A DNA stretch of 64,000 nt from Microbacterium sp. K24 (lineage in GTDB: Bacteria > Actinomycetota > Actinomycetes > Actinomycetales > Microbacteriaceae). How positions within the stretch are numbered: the stretch's first letter is position 1; each line of letters begins with the position of its first letter. Location: assembly GCF_004794465.1 (NCBI RefSeq), contig NZ_SSDJ01000093.1, positions 1-64,000 on the forward strand, read 5' to 3'. The notes below the pieces were generated by a model. It saw only the letters and a program-made list of their open reading frames with translations. It searched no databases and had not been told where the DNA came from. Shown one piece after another: positions 28,604 to 37,664 of the stretch. Both the position numbers and the translations under genes were made by a program.

Positions 28604-30278
28604 GATCGTCCGGCTCCTTCAACAGTCCGGGAAGCTCCGCCCACGAGATGGGCTGCGTCGCATCGCCGAGTTCCGCAAGCGGCTCCTGGGGCTCGATCGG
28701 GATCGGGCTCGGTCCCTCCAGCGCGGCGCCGTGCCGCGGGATCGTGAGGACGAAGTTCGTGCCGACGCCGAGCTCCGACCACACGCCGAGGGTGCCGCCG
28801 TGCAGGGTCGCATCGCCGAGCGAGATCGAGAGTCCGAGCCCGGTGCCGCCGATGGTGCGCTGGCGCGACGGGTCGGCGCGCCAGAAGCGGTCGAAGACGC
28901 GTTCGGCGTCGGCGGGCTCCATCCCGAGACCGAAGTCGCGCACGCCCGCCGCCACCGCGTGCTGATTGCTGTCGACGGTGACGACGATCGGCCGGCCCTC
29001 GCCGTGCTCGATCGCGTTGCCGATGAGATTGCGCAGCACCCGGCGGACCCGTCGTGGGTCCATGTCCACCGGCGAGTACCCGCCCGGCGCGACGAGCCGC
29101 AGTTCGGACCCGCGTCCCTCGGCGAGCGGATGCATCTGGTCGATGATGTCCTCGGCGAGGTGCGCCAGGCTCGTCGCCTCGAGCTCGAGCTGCACGGAAC
29201 CCGCGTCGTAGCGACTGATCTCGAGCAGATCGGCGAGGAGGGTCTCGAAGCGCTGCACCTGCGTGTGCAGCAGCTCGGTGGTGCGAGCGGTGGTGGGATC
29301 GAACTCCTCGCGCTGGTCGTTCAGCATGTCCGCGGCGAGCCGGATCGTCGTCAGCGGCGTGCGCAGCTCGTGCGACACGTCGGACACGAAGCGCTGCTGC
29401 ACCATCGAGAGCTCGCCGAGCTCCTTGATCTGCGCCTCGATGCTGTCGGCCATCGCGTTGAAGGAGCGACCGAGCGTGGCGAGCTCATCTTCTCCGTGAA
29501 CCTCCAGGCGCACGCCGAGGTCGCCCGCCGCCAGCCGGGCGCTCGTCTCGGCGGCCTGCACGATCGGCGTCGCGACCGCGCGCAGCACGATCCAGGAGAT
29601 CGCGGCGACGATCGCGACCAGACCGATGCCGGCGATCCACAGGGTGCGCTGCACGAACACGAGCGTCTGATTCGCATCCTGCAGGTCGTAGGCGAAGTAG
29701 ATCGCGAAGGCCCCGGCCTCCGGCACGTTCAGCTGCTGCCCGACGACGATCCCCGGCACCTCGCCCCCGTCCGCGACAGGGAGCGCGACGGACTGCCACG
29801 CCTGACGATCGGCGAACTCCTCGACGCGCGTCTCGATCTCCGGGCTGAGTCGGTTCCTGCTCAGCCCCGCGGTGAAGCCGTTCAGGCGCACGCCGTCCGA
29901 CTCCGTGTCGATCCGGAAGCCGGCGAGCTGATCGGTGCTCGACGTTCGCGCCAGGTTCGCCTGGATGCTGCTCCACAGGTCGGCGAGAGCGGCCGGGTCG
30001 TCGCTCACCTCGGCGACGTCGAGGATGTCCTGCGCCTGATCGACGGCGCGGCGCGCGTCTTCGAGAGCGACGTTCTTGCGCGATACGAACAGGTCGTTCT
30101 GGATCACGAGCGCCATCGTGACGCAGGTGATGAAGATCGCCAGCGACGTCGCGAGCAGGGTGATGGTGAGGGTGCGGAACCGCAGCGAGCGGCGCCACAG
30201 CGCCGAGAGCACGGTCGGCCAGCCCCGCCAGTCGCGCAGGACAGCGACGGCCGTGGTGGTCGCTGTCGTCGCGGCCAT
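28596..30278 (-). CDS. mtrB: Sensor histidine kinase MtrB
   Basis: A 560-residue membrane kinase. Two transmembrane helices (about 36-58 and 208-232) enclose an extracellular sensor of about 150 residues. HAMP, HisKA (FVSDVSHELRTPLTTIRL) and HATPase domains follow, with GGTGLGLSI as the G-box. MtrB phosphorylates MtrA to coordinate cell wall metabolism with division. AGGAG precedes the ATG by about five bases. It follows mtrA by seven bases and overlaps lpqB. The C-terminal tail after about 495 is longer than the kinase core needs and is Pro/Glu-rich. Confidence 0.96.
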   Translation of the reverse strand: MAATTATTTAVAVLRDWRGWPTVLSALWRRSLRFRTLTITLLATSLAIFITCVTMALVIQNDLFVSRKNVALEDARRAVDQAQDILDVAEVSDDPAALADLWSSIQANLARTSSTDQLAGFRIDTESDGVRLNGFTAGLSRNRLSPEIETRVEEFADRQAWQSVALPVADGGEVPGIVVGQQLNVPEAGAFAIYFAYDLQDANQTLVFVQRTLWIAGIGLVAIVAAISWIVLRAVATPIVQAAETSARLAAGDLGVRLEVHGEDELATLGRSFNAMADSIEAQIKELGELSMVQQRFVSDVSHELRTPLTTIRLAADMLNDQREEFDPTTARTTELLHTQVQRFETLLADLLEISRYDAGSVQLELEATSLAHLAEDIIDQMHPLAEGRGSELRLVAPGGYSPVDMDPRRVRRVLRNLIGNAIEHGEGRPIVVTVDSNQHAVAAGVRDFGLGMEPADAERVFDRFWRADPSRQRTIGGTGLGLSISLGDATLHGGTLGVWSELGVGTNFVLTIPRHGAALEGPSPIPIEPQEPLAELGDATQPISWAELPGLLKEPDDHD

Positions 30279-30285
30279 CGTGCTC

Positions 30286-30966
30286 CTAGCCGACGCTCCC
30301 GGCGCGATAGCCCACGCCGCGCACCGTCATCACGATCTTGGGGTTGTCCGGGTCGAGTTCGACCTTCGCCCGGAGCCGCTGCACGTGCACGTTCACGAGT
30401 CGCGTGTCGGCCTTGTAGTGGTAGCCCCAGACCTGCTCCAGCAGCATCTCGCGGGAGAACACCTGCTGCGGCTTGGAGGCGAGCGCGACGAGCAGCTGGA
30501 ACTCGAGCGGAGTCAGGGCGATCGGGGTCGTGCCGCGACGCACCTCATGGGCGTCGACGTCGACCGTGAGGTCGCCGACCTTCAGCTGCTCGCTCGTCGT
30601 CTGCGGCGTCGGGCGCAGGCGGGTGCGGATGCGAGCGACCAGCTCCTTCGGGTTGAAGGGCTTCACCATGTAGTCGTCCGCGCCGACCTCGAGGCCGCGG
30701 ACCACGTCGGCGGTGTCGCCACGCGCGGTCAGCATGAGGATCGGCACGCCGGACTCGGCGCGGATGCGCGTGCAGATCTCGATGCCGTCCATGCCGGGGA
30801 GCATGAGGTCGAGGAGCACCAGGTCGGGGCGCTGCGTGCGCCATTCGTCGACCGCACGGGCGCCATCGGCGCAGAACACCGGCTCGAAACCCTCCGTGCG
30901 CAGCACGATGCCGATCATCTCGGCGAGCGCGGTGTCGTCGTCGACCACAAGAATGCGTGAGGTCAT
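30286..30966 (-). CDS. mtrA: OmpR-family response regulator MtrA
   Basis: A 226-residue response regulator. The receiver has Asp53 in LVLLDLMLPGMDG and the switch lysine in YMVKPFNPKEL. The winged-helix output domain (about 130-222) ends in KIVMTVRGVGYRAG. MtrA controls genes for cell division, peptidoglycan hydrolases and development in actinobacteria. The ATG at 30966 is preceded by TAAGGT at seven bases (leaderless). A much longer open frame continues upstream but is antisense noise over the next gene. It is first in the mtrA-mtrB-lpqB operon. Confidence 0.97.
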   Translation of the reverse strand: MTSRILVVDDDTALAEMIGIVLRTEGFEPVFCADGARAVDEWRTQRPDLVLLDLMLPGMDGIEICTRIRAESGVPILMLTARGDTADVVRGLEVGADDYMVKPFNPKELVARIRTRLRPTPQTTSEQLKVGDLTVDVDAHEVRRGTTPIALTPLEFQLLVALASKPQQVFSREMLLEQVWGYHYKADTRLVNVHVQRLRAKVELDPDNPKIVMTVRGVGYRAGSVG

Positions 30967-30970
30967 AACT

Positions 30971-30987
30971 GTTACCTTATGGCACCG
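30971..30987. promoter_or_regulatory. mtrA -10 element overlapping a possible MtrA site
   Basis: TAAGGT (minus strand, 30974-30979) is seven bases from the mtrA ATG. The same bases form GTTACC-N5-GCACCG on the plus strand, close to the GTNACC-N5-GTNACC repeat described for Streptomyces MtrA, with one perfect half-site. Confidence 0.35.
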
Positions 30988-31062
30988 AGTACCGCCGTCC
31001 CCAGGTCTGCGCACCACCGACAGGGATATGACACGATGGGAGCGCACGATGGAGGGAGTGCT

Positions 31063-32502
31063 GTGAGCGGTCAGACATGGACCCCTGCCCCGAAGAAGGG
31101 CATCATCCCGCTTCATCCGCTGACGTTCGGCATGCTGCTCGGCAAGGCGTTCGCCGCTCTCCGGCACAATCCCAAGGTGCTCTTCGGCTTCGCCGTGGTG
31201 ATCCAGCTGATCGTGGTGATCGTGACCGCCGGTGTCATGGGGGTCGTGCTGTTCAGCACGTTCTCCCGGCTCGAGACGGTGCCGCCCTCCTCCCCGGACT
31301 TCGAGGCCGTGCTCGCGGGCACGATCGCCATCAACATCATCGCGGGGCTCGCGGTCGGCCTGACCTCCATCGCCTTCACGGCGATGATGCAGGGCGTGGT
31401 CGCCGCCGAGGTCGGGTACGCGGCGATCGGCGTGAAGGCGACGCTCGGGATGCTGTGGCGCAAGATGGCGCCGTCGTTCTGGCGTCTCGCCGGTTTCGCG
31501 TCGCTGTCCGTCGTCGCCGTCTTCGGCTTCTTCGCGATCATCGCGCTCATCATCGGAGCACTCGTCGCCGGCGGGCTGGGCGGCACCGCCGAGCTCATCG
31601 GCATCATCATCCTGGTGAGCATCCTCATCGGGTTGGCCTCGATCCCGCTGTTCGTCTGGTTGAGCACGAAGCTGCTGCTCGTGCCGTCGATCCTCGTGCT
31701 CGAGCGCGCCCGGTTCCGGGAGGCTTTCGTGCGATCCTGGCGCCTCACCCGGGGCCGATTCTGGGTCGCGTTCGGCGTCATGTTCCTCATCGGCGCGATC
31801 ATGGGCCTCGCCATGCAGGTGGTGAGCATTCCCGTGGGACTGCTCAGCTCTCTGCTCGGATCGGTGATCGCCCCCACCGGGGATTACGATGCCGGCGCGG
31901 TGATCACCTTCGTCTTCACGCTCGTGGCCCCGCAGATCCTGCTGCTCGTGCTCCAGGCGATCACCCTCGTCGTGCAGAGCACCGGCTCGGCGCTCGTCTA
32001 CCTCGACTGCCGGATGCGCTACGAGGGCCTCGACCAGACGCTGATCTCGCACGTCGAGCGCCGGGAGCTCGGGTGGACCGAGGATCAGCTCGACGACCCG
32101 TTCGCCGTGGATCCGACCCGTGCCGTGAGCAGCGCCCCGCCGCCTCGGCAGGCGCCGGACCACGTCGCGATGACGCAGGGCTACGGCTACCCGCAGTACG
32201 GAGCCCCGGCGGCGCCCGGTTACCCACCGCAGTCATACCCGGCTCAGCCGTACGCGCCTCAGCCCTACGCCCCGCAGCCGTACGCGCCTCAGCCGCATCA
32301 GAATCCGGCCCCGGCGCGACAGCCGTACGGTGCACAGCCGTCGGCACCGGCGCCCGCCTTCGCACCCGCACCGCCGCCCGCACCGCCCGCTGCGGCGCCC
32401 CCTCCGCCCATCGCGAATCCCGCGCCTCCGACCGACAGCCCGTGGTCCGCGCCCACCGACGGAGGCTGGGCCGCTCCGGGCAGCGGTGACGGCACGGCAT
32501 GA
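31063..32502 (+). CDS. Multi-pass membrane protein with proline-rich tail (GPDPase membrane-domain type)
   Basis: A 479-residue protein. About six transmembrane helices (about 20-310) resemble the glycerophosphodiester phosphodiesterase membrane domain family (M. tuberculosis Rv3690 type), but no phosphodiesterase catalytic domain follows. Instead a tail of about 120 residues is rich in Pro/Ala/Tyr/Gln, including three YAPQP repeats. The GTG at 31063 has GGAGGG about six bases upstream. Its stop overlaps the next ATG by four bases, so it leads the DUF4129-DUF4350-MoxR-DUF58 operon. Confidence 0.82.
   Translation: MSGQTWTPAPKKGIIPLHPLTFGMLLGKAFAALRHNPKVLFGFAVVIQLIVVIVTAGVMGVVLFSTFSRLETVPPSSPDFEAVLAGTIAINIIAGLAVGLTSIAFTAMMQGVVAAEVGYAAIGVKATLGMLWRKMAPSFWRLAGFASLSVVAVFGFFAIIALIIGALVAGGLGGTAELIGIIILVSILIGLASIPLFVWLSTKLLLVPSILVLERARFREAFVRSWRLTRGRFWVAFGVMFLIGAIMGLAMQVVSIPVGLLSSLLGSVIAPTGDYDAGAVITFVFTLVAPQILLLVLQAITLVVQSTGSALVYLDCRMRYEGLDQTLISHVERRELGWTEDQLDDPFAVDPTRAVSSAPPPRQAPDHVAMTQGYGYPQYGAPAAPGYPPQSYPAQPYAPQPYAPQPYAPQPHQNPAPARQPYGAQPSAPAPAFAPAPPPAPPAAAPPPPIANPAPPTDSPWSAPTDGGWAAPGSGDGTA
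32251..32295 (+). repeat. Three 15-bp units encoding YAPQP
   Basis: In-frame units at 32251-32265, 32266-32280 and 32281-32295 in the proline-rich tail; units 1 and 3 differ by one base. The copy number is likely variable among relatives. Confidence 0.85.
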
Positions 32503-33140
32503 TCCGACCGTTCGACGACCTGTTCGTCCCCGATGGGGATGAGGCACAGCGCTGGGCGGAGGAGGAGCTCTCCAATCCGCGCTATGCGGACGCCAAGCCG
32601 ACCTGGTTCGATCTCGTCGCGCGCGACATCGGACGATTCATCGCCGACCTCTTCAGCTCGGACAACGGCGCGAACATCGGACCGTGGGCCCTCATCGTCG
32701 TGAGCGTGATCATCGTCGCGGCTCTCATCACCGCGCTCATCATCTGGGGTCGGCCGCGCAGCTCGCGCGCCGTGCGCCGCGCGCGGACCGATCTGCTCGG
32801 CGAGAGCGACGATCGGAGTGCCGCACAGCTCCGAGCGGATGCCGAGCGCAGCGCTCGCGACGGCGACTGGGACACCGCGACGATCCTTCGCTACCGCGCG
32901 ATCGCGCGCGGGCTGCTGGAGAGGGACCTCATCGACCCCGCCCCGGGTGCGACCGCGCAGTCGATCGCGCGGGAGGCCAGCGCGGTCTTCGCGGATGAGG
33001 CGACGGCGATGCGCCGCGCGGCCGTGTCGTTCGACGACGTGCGCTACCTGCGGCATCCGGCCACCGAGGAGAGCTACCGCGAGCTGGCAGCGACGGACGA
33101 CCGGTTGCGCACGCGGCGCCCCGAGGCGGTGCCCGCGTGA
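32499..33140 (+). CDS. DUF4129 membrane protein
   Basis: A 213-residue protein with one central transmembrane helix (about 62-85, IGPWALIVVSVIIVAALITALIIW). The C-terminal DUF4129 domain is of the kind found at the end of transglutaminase-like membrane proteins in MoxR/DUF58 clusters; the core motif here is RDGDWDTATILRYRAIARGL. No transglutaminase domain is present. The ATG overlaps the upstream stop and its own stop overlaps the next GTG (both four-base overlaps). Its function is unknown. Confidence 0.85.
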   Translation: MIRPFDDLFVPDGDEAQRWAEEELSNPRYADAKPTWFDLVARDIGRFIADLFSSDNGANIGPWALIVVSVIIVAALITALIIWGRPRSSRAVRRARTDLLGESDDRSAAQLRADAERSARDGDWDTATILRYRAIARGLLERDLIDPAPGATAQSIAREASAVFADEATAMRRAAVSFDDVRYLRHPATEESYRELAATDDRLRTRRPEAVPA

Positions 33141-34351
33141 CCGTGATCGACCAGGCGATCCCGGAGGCGTCGACCGCCGAGGCCCGACCGCGAAGGGTGC
33201 GCGCCATCGCGGGGTGGGCGATCGTCGTGGCCCTCGTCGTGCTCGTGGCGTTCGTCGCCCTTCAGGTCAGCGCGAGCGGCCCCGGTGCTCGGGGCACGCT
33301 CGATCCGGAGGGTCGCGACGACTCCGGGGCTCTGGCCCTCGCCGAGATCCTGCGCGACCAGGGTGTCGAGGTGTCGGTGTACCGGTCCCGTGCCGAGGCG
33401 CGCGCAGCGGTCGACGACGACACCACCCTCGTGATGACGAACCCGTACACCCTGACCGATGACGCCCTCTCCGAGCTGCTCGATCCCGCCTATCGGGTCG
33501 TCTTCCTCTCGACCGGTACGCACCTGCTGGGCGTGCTGGACATCGGCGAGAACGCTCCGGGCAGCTCGAACCCCGCCGCCGCGGACTGCGACGTCCCGGA
33601 GTTCGCCGACGTCGGAACGATCCGCGCCGACCGGTTCTTCTCCCCCGAGGACGGCGTCGAGGCCTGCTTCGGCGACGGCGACGGCGCCGCCGTGCTCGTC
33701 GACGATGCCGGAGACGGCCGCCGCACGTCGGTCGTCGAGGGCACGAGGCTCTTCAGCAACGCCTACCTCGCCGAGAACGGCAATGCCGCGCTCGCTCTCG
33801 CGCTCCTCGGACAGACGGATCGCGTCGTCTGGTACGTGCCGTCCTTCGGCGACACCGACATCGAGGGACAGTCGCCCGACACGCTCGGGAGCCTGACGCC
33901 GCCGTGGGTCACACCCGCCATCCTGCTCCTCATCGTGGCCGGGATCGCTACAGCCGTCTGGCGCGGTCAGCGCTTCGGCCCGCTCGTCGCCGAGACCCTC
34001 CCCGTCATGGTGCGCGCGTCGGAGACCATGCACGGCCGGGCACGGCTGACGGCGAAGGCGGCCGATGCGCCCCACGCCGGCCAGGCGCTCCGCGACGGTG
34101 CGCAGCGTCGACTGGCCCGTCGTCTCGGTCTCGCGGTGCACGCCGGAGCGGACGAGGTCGCCGACGCGGCATCCGATCGACTGCGCATTCCCCGAGGAAC
34201 CCTGCAGGCGCTGCTCGCCGGGCCGCTCCCGGACGACGACGCCGCGCTCGTCGAGCTCGCGCGACGACTCGACGAGCTGGAGACCGCCGTCGAGGCGACC
34301 ACGCGCACCACCCGCCATTCACCCCACACGGAAGCCGAGGGCACAACGTGA
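33137..34351 (+). CDS. DUF4350 membrane protein
   Basis: A 404-residue protein. A transmembrane helix near 24-46 precedes an extracytoplasmic domain with a DUF4350/ThuA-like beginning (DDSGALALAEILRDQGVEVSVY, then TLVMTNPYTL). A second helix near 258-276 leads to a cytoplasmic tail rich in Ala/Arg/Asp (about 280-404). This matches the Rv3691-type protein of the mycobacterial MoxR2 cluster. It is coupled to its neighbours by GTGA overlaps on both sides. No enzymatic residue set can be named. Confidence 0.85.
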   Translation: MTVIDQAIPEASTAEARPRRVRAIAGWAIVVALVVLVAFVALQVSASGPGARGTLDPEGRDDSGALALAEILRDQGVEVSVYRSRAEARAAVDDDTTLVMTNPYTLTDDALSELLDPAYRVVFLSTGTHLLGVLDIGENAPGSSNPAAADCDVPEFADVGTIRADRFFSPEDGVEACFGDGDGAAVLVDDAGDGRRTSVVEGTRLFSNAYLAENGNAALALALLGQTDRVVWYVPSFGDTDIEGQSPDTLGSLTPPWVTPAILLLIVAGIATAVWRGQRFGPLVAETLPVMVRASETMHGRARLTAKAADAPHAGQALRDGAQRRLARRLGLAVHAGADEVADAASDRLRIPRGTLQALLAGPLPDDDAALVELARRLDELETAVEATTRTTRHSPHTEAEGTT

Positions 34352-35319
34352 CCGCCCAGAACCATCCCGCCGACGACGCCGCGCTGCGTCAGGCCATGCA
34401 TCGCGTCCGCACCGAGGTCGACAAAGCCGTCGTCGGGCAGGCCGGCACCGTCACGGGCCTGCTGGTCTCGCTCCTCGCCCGAGGCCATGTGCTCCTCGAG
34501 GGCGTGCCGGGCGTCGCGAAGACCCTCATCGTGCGCTCGTTCGCGCGGGCGCTCGGCCTCGACACGAAGCGCGTGCAGTTCACGCCCGACCTGATGCCCG
34601 GCGATGTCACCGGGTCACTCGTGTACGACGCGCGCACCGGCGAGTTCGACTTCCGTGCGGGGCCGGTGTTCACGAACATCCTGCTCGCCGACGAGATCAA
34701 CCGCACGCCGCCGAAGACGCAGGCCGCTCTGCTCGAGGCCATGGAGGAGCGCCAGGTCTCGGCCGACGGCGTGAGCCGCCCGCTGCCAGACCCGTTCCTC
34801 GTCGCCGCGACCCAGAACCCCATCGAGCACGAGGGCACGTACTCGCTGCCCGAGGCGCAGCTCGACCGCTTCCTGATGAAGCTCGTCGTCGGGATGCCGG
34901 AACGCGATGCCGAGGTATCGGTCCTGCGCCGCCACGCGGAGGGTTTCTCCCCACGGGAGCTGACCGGCGTCGAGGCGGTCGTCACGGCCGACGAGATCCG
35001 CGCGGCGCAGGATGCCGCTGGGCGCGTCGAGGTCACCGACGATGTGCTCGGCTACGTCGTCGACCTGGCCAGGGCCACTCGTCAGTCCCCCTCCGTCGAG
35101 CTCGGGGCGAGCCCGCGCGCGTCGACCGGCCTGCTCGCCGCGGCGAAGGCCTGGGCCTGGCTGAACGCCTCGACGGCCGTCACTCCCGACCATGTGCAGA
35201 CGATGCTGGTGCCCGTGTGGCGCCACCGCCTGCAGCTGCGGCCGGATGCGCAGATGGAGGGCGTGTCGGCGGATGCCGTGCTCACCTCGGTGGTGCAGCA
35301 GACCAGGGTGCCGATCTAG
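34348..35319 (+). CDS. MoxR-family AAA+ ATPase
   Basis: A 323-residue AAA+ protein. Walker A is GVPGVAKT (52-59), Walker B LLADEINRTPPKTQAALLEAMEERQVS, and sensor 1 ATQNPIEHEGTYSLPEAQLDRF. The AAA lid (about 230-320) is present. MoxR ATPases are thought to act as chaperones that assemble or activate partner complexes, typically with DUF58 or VWA proteins. The GTG at 34348 overlaps the DUF4350 stop and has GAGGG seven bases upstream. The following DUF58 gene starts immediately after its TAG. Confidence 0.95.
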   Translation: MTAQNHPADDAALRQAMHRVRTEVDKAVVGQAGTVTGLLVSLLARGHVLLEGVPGVAKTLIVRSFARALGLDTKRVQFTPDLMPGDVTGSLVYDARTGEFDFRAGPVFTNILLADEINRTPPKTQAALLEAMEERQVSADGVSRPLPDPFLVAATQNPIEHEGTYSLPEAQLDRFLMKLVVGMPERDAEVSVLRRHAEGFSPRELTGVEAVVTADEIRAAQDAAGRVEVTDDVLGYVVDLARATRQSPSVELGASPRASTGLLAAAKAWAWLNASTAVTPDHVQTMLVPVWRHRLQLRPDAQMEGVSADAVLTSVVQQTRVPI

Positions 35320-36627
35320 GTGTTCGTCACCGGCCGTCTCGCCGTCGCCCTCGCCGTGGGCGTGATCCCGCTCGTCCTCGGAGGACTCGCGGGGTACCCG
35401 GCGTACGCGCTGTTCGGCGGGTGGATCGCGCTGTGCGCTCTGCTCACGGGGATCGACATCGCTCTCGCGGCGAGCCCGCGGGCCGTGACGGTCACGCGTC
35501 GGGTGCCGAAGCGCACGCGGATCGGCGAGCCGGTTCCCGTGAGCGTCGCCGTGCAGAACCACGGCACGCGAACGCTGCACGCCGTGATCCGCGACGCCTG
35601 GCAGCCGACCGCCGGGGCGTCACCGGCGCGCCCGCAGCTCGAAGTCCCTCCGGGAGAACGCGCCCGTGTGGCCATACCGCTGCTTCCCCGGCGCCGCGGC
35701 GAGCTGGTGAGCGAATTCGTGATCATCCGGTCGCGCGGCCCGCTCGGTCTCGCCGGACGGCAGGCCCGGCACCGGGTGCGCGGAGCGATCCGCGTGCTGC
35801 CGGCGTTCTCCTCCCGCAAGCACCTCCCCTCGCGCCTGGCGCGACTCCGCGAGCTCGACGGCAACACCAGCATCCAGGTACGCGGTCAGGGGACGGAGTT
35901 CGACTCCCTCCGCGAGTACGTCCGCGGCGACGACGTGCGCTCGATCGACTGGCGCGCGACCGCGCGCGCCGGCACGACGATGCTGCGCACCTGGCGGCCG
36001 GAGCGCGACCGTCACGTCGTCATCATCATCGACACCGGACGCACCGCCGCTGCGCGAGTCGGCGACGGCACGCGGGTCGACGCCTCGCTCGAGGCCGCCC
36101 TGCTGCTCGCTGCTCTGGCCTCTCGTGCCGGGGACCATGTCCACCTGCTGATGTACGACCGGGTCGTGCGCGGTCGGGTGACCGGCGTCGACGGCAACGC
36201 CCTTCTTCCGGCACTGACGGACGCCATGGCTCCCGTGCACGCGCGCCTGGTCGACACCGACTGGCATGGCGCCTTCGCCGCCGTCCGCACCCTCACCACC
36301 CGCCCGTCCCTCATCGTGGTCCTGACCGCGCAGGACGCGGCGGAGTCGGCGAGAGCCTTCCTCGGCGCCTTCCCGAACGCCTCCCGCGCGACGACGGTGC
36401 TCGTGGGATCGGTGACCGACGACGACATCGCGAACCTCGCCCGGCAGCGCGGGTCCCGCGAGGAGATCTATCTGGCGGCCGCAGCCGAGCGCACCCTGCG
36501 GGATGCCGAGAACGTCGCGGATGCGATCCGCAGGGCCGGAGGCGAGGCGATCGCGGCCGACCCCGAGGAGCTGCCGCCGCGCATCGCCGACCGCTACCTC
36601 GAGCTGAAGGCGGCCGGCCGGCTCTGA
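35320..36627 (+). CDS. DUF58 domain protein
   Basis: A 435-residue protein with two N-terminal hydrophobic helices (about 8-50), a beta-rich segment, and the DUF58 core. The core signature REYVRGDDVRSIDWRATARAG (about 205-225) is followed by a VWA-like fold with HVVIIIDTGRTAA. DUF58 proteins accompany MoxR ATPases and are likely their direct partners. The GTG is directly after the moxR stop with no spacer. It is the last gene of the operon; convergent spoIIM-like gene ends 28 bp away. Confidence 0.9.
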   Translation: MFVTGRLAVALAVGVIPLVLGGLAGYPAYALFGGWIALCALLTGIDIALAASPRAVTVTRRVPKRTRIGEPVPVSVAVQNHGTRTLHAVIRDAWQPTAGASPARPQLEVPPGERARVAIPLLPRRRGELVSEFVIIRSRGPLGLAGRQARHRVRGAIRVLPAFSSRKHLPSRLARLRELDGNTSIQVRGQGTEFDSLREYVRGDDVRSIDWRATARAGTTMLRTWRPERDRHVVIIIDTGRTAAARVGDGTRVDASLEAALLLAALASRAGDHVHLLMYDRVVRGRVTGVDGNALLPALTDAMAPVHARLVDTDWHGAFAAVRTLTTRPSLIVVLTAQDAAESARAFLGAFPNASRATTVLVGSVTDDDIANLARQRGSREEIYLAAAAERTLRDAENVADAIRRAGGEAIAADPEELPPRIADRYLELKAAGRL

Positions 36628-36655
36628 TCCGTCCGGCGTGGTCGGCGAGGCGTGA

Positions 36656-37648
36656 TCAGCCGGCGACGAGGCGGGGTGTGCCGGCCTCGTACTCGACCAG
36701 GTCTCCGGTCGCGCCTCGGCGGTGCGCCCGACCGCCGATGACGAGCATGTAGATGAGGAACACCGCGAGCGCGGCCGCGCCGATGCCGATCTTCACCGGC
36801 CAGGGCAGCGACCAGCCGGTGACGAAGCCCTCGACGAGACCGGCGAGGAACAGGGCGAAGACCAGGCCCAGCGCGACCGTCGCGAGCGACCTGCCCTCCT
36901 CCGCGAGCGCCTCGCCGCGGGAACGGGGCCCCGGGGCGACCCACGCCCAGAAGATGTGCAGACCGGCGGCCGCGGCCACGAAGATGCAGGTGAGCTCGAG
37001 CATGCCGTGCGGGAGGATGTAGAGCAGCATGATGTCGGCCTTGTCGTGGGCGGCCATCACGGCTCCCGACAGACCGAGGCCCATGGCGTTCTGCACGAGC
37101 ATCGCGATCGGCCAGATCCCGGTCACGCCGAAGAGCACGCACTGCATCGCGATCCAGGCGTTGTTGGTCCAGACCATCCCCATGAACTCGGCGGCGGGGT
37201 TCTCGGTGTAATACCCCGTGAAGCTCTCGTCGGCGTACTGCTCGAGCGCGTCGGGCGGACCGAGCGTCGCGATGAGGGCGGGATCGTTCGCGATCCATGC
37301 CGCCGTGCCGACGCCGATCGCGATGAACGCGACGGCGATGATCAGGGTCGTCCAGCGCAGCCGATAAAGGGCCGCGGGCAGCTGCAGGCTGAAGAACCGC
37401 GCGGTCTGCGTCAGTATGCTGTCGGACGCCCCGGTGAGGCGCAGCCGCGCGCGCACCAGGATCGTCGAGAGATACGCGCCCTGCGGAGACTCCCCCACCG
37501 ACGTCTTCAGCTCGGCGAGATCGGCGGATGCCGCGCGGTAGCGGACGATCAGTTCGTCGACGCCCGCCCCATCGAGCCGGGCGCGACTGAGTTCGTCCAG
37601 CCGCTCCCATTCGGCGCGGCGTGCATCAGACAGCGCATCGGCATCCAC
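36656..37648 (-). CDS. Stage II sporulation protein M-like (DUF95) membrane protein
   Basis: A 330-residue protein with five to six transmembrane helices (about 105-310) after a cytosolic N-terminus (about 1-100, DLAELKTSVGESPQGAYLSTILVRARLRL). It belongs to the SpoIIM/DUF95 family, which in this context is not related to sporulation. I choose GTG 37648, seven bases after TACAGT, because the family usually starts near this residue; an ATG at 37666 would overlap the divergent gene's start codon. It is the Rv3694c-type member of the MoxR cluster. Confidence 0.85.
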   Translation of the reverse strand: MDADALSDARRAEWERLDELSRARLDGAGVDELIVRYRAASADLAELKTSVGESPQGAYLSTILVRARLRLTGASDSILTQTARFFSLQLPAALYRLRWTTLIIAVAFIAIGVGTAAWIANDPALIATLGPPDALEQYADESFTGYYTENPAAEFMGMVWTNNAWIAMQCVLFGVTGIWPIAMLVQNAMGLGLSGAVMAAHDKADIMLLYILPHGMLELTCIFVAAAAGLHIFWAWVAPGPRSRGEALAEEGRSLATVALGLVFALFLAGLVEGFVTGWSLPWPVKIGIGAAALAVFLIYMLVIGGRAHRRGATGDLVEYEAGTPRLVAG

Positions 37649-37655
37649 CTGATTT

Positions 37656-37661
37656 ACTGTA
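37656..37661 (-). promoter_or_regulatory. -10 element for the spoIIM-like gene in a shared divergent promoter
   Basis: TACAGT on the minus strand, seven bases before GTG 37648. The reverse strand reads TACTGT (37655-37660) four bases before the RDD ATG, so opposing promoters overlap almost exactly. Confidence 0.4.
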
Positions 37662-37664
37662 CTC

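Noticed and set aside
30967..32163. N-terminal extension of the mtrA frame by about 400 codons
   Set aside because: It is antisense to the membrane-protein gene and non-globular. MtrA begins at MTSRILVVDD with a promoter seven bases away.
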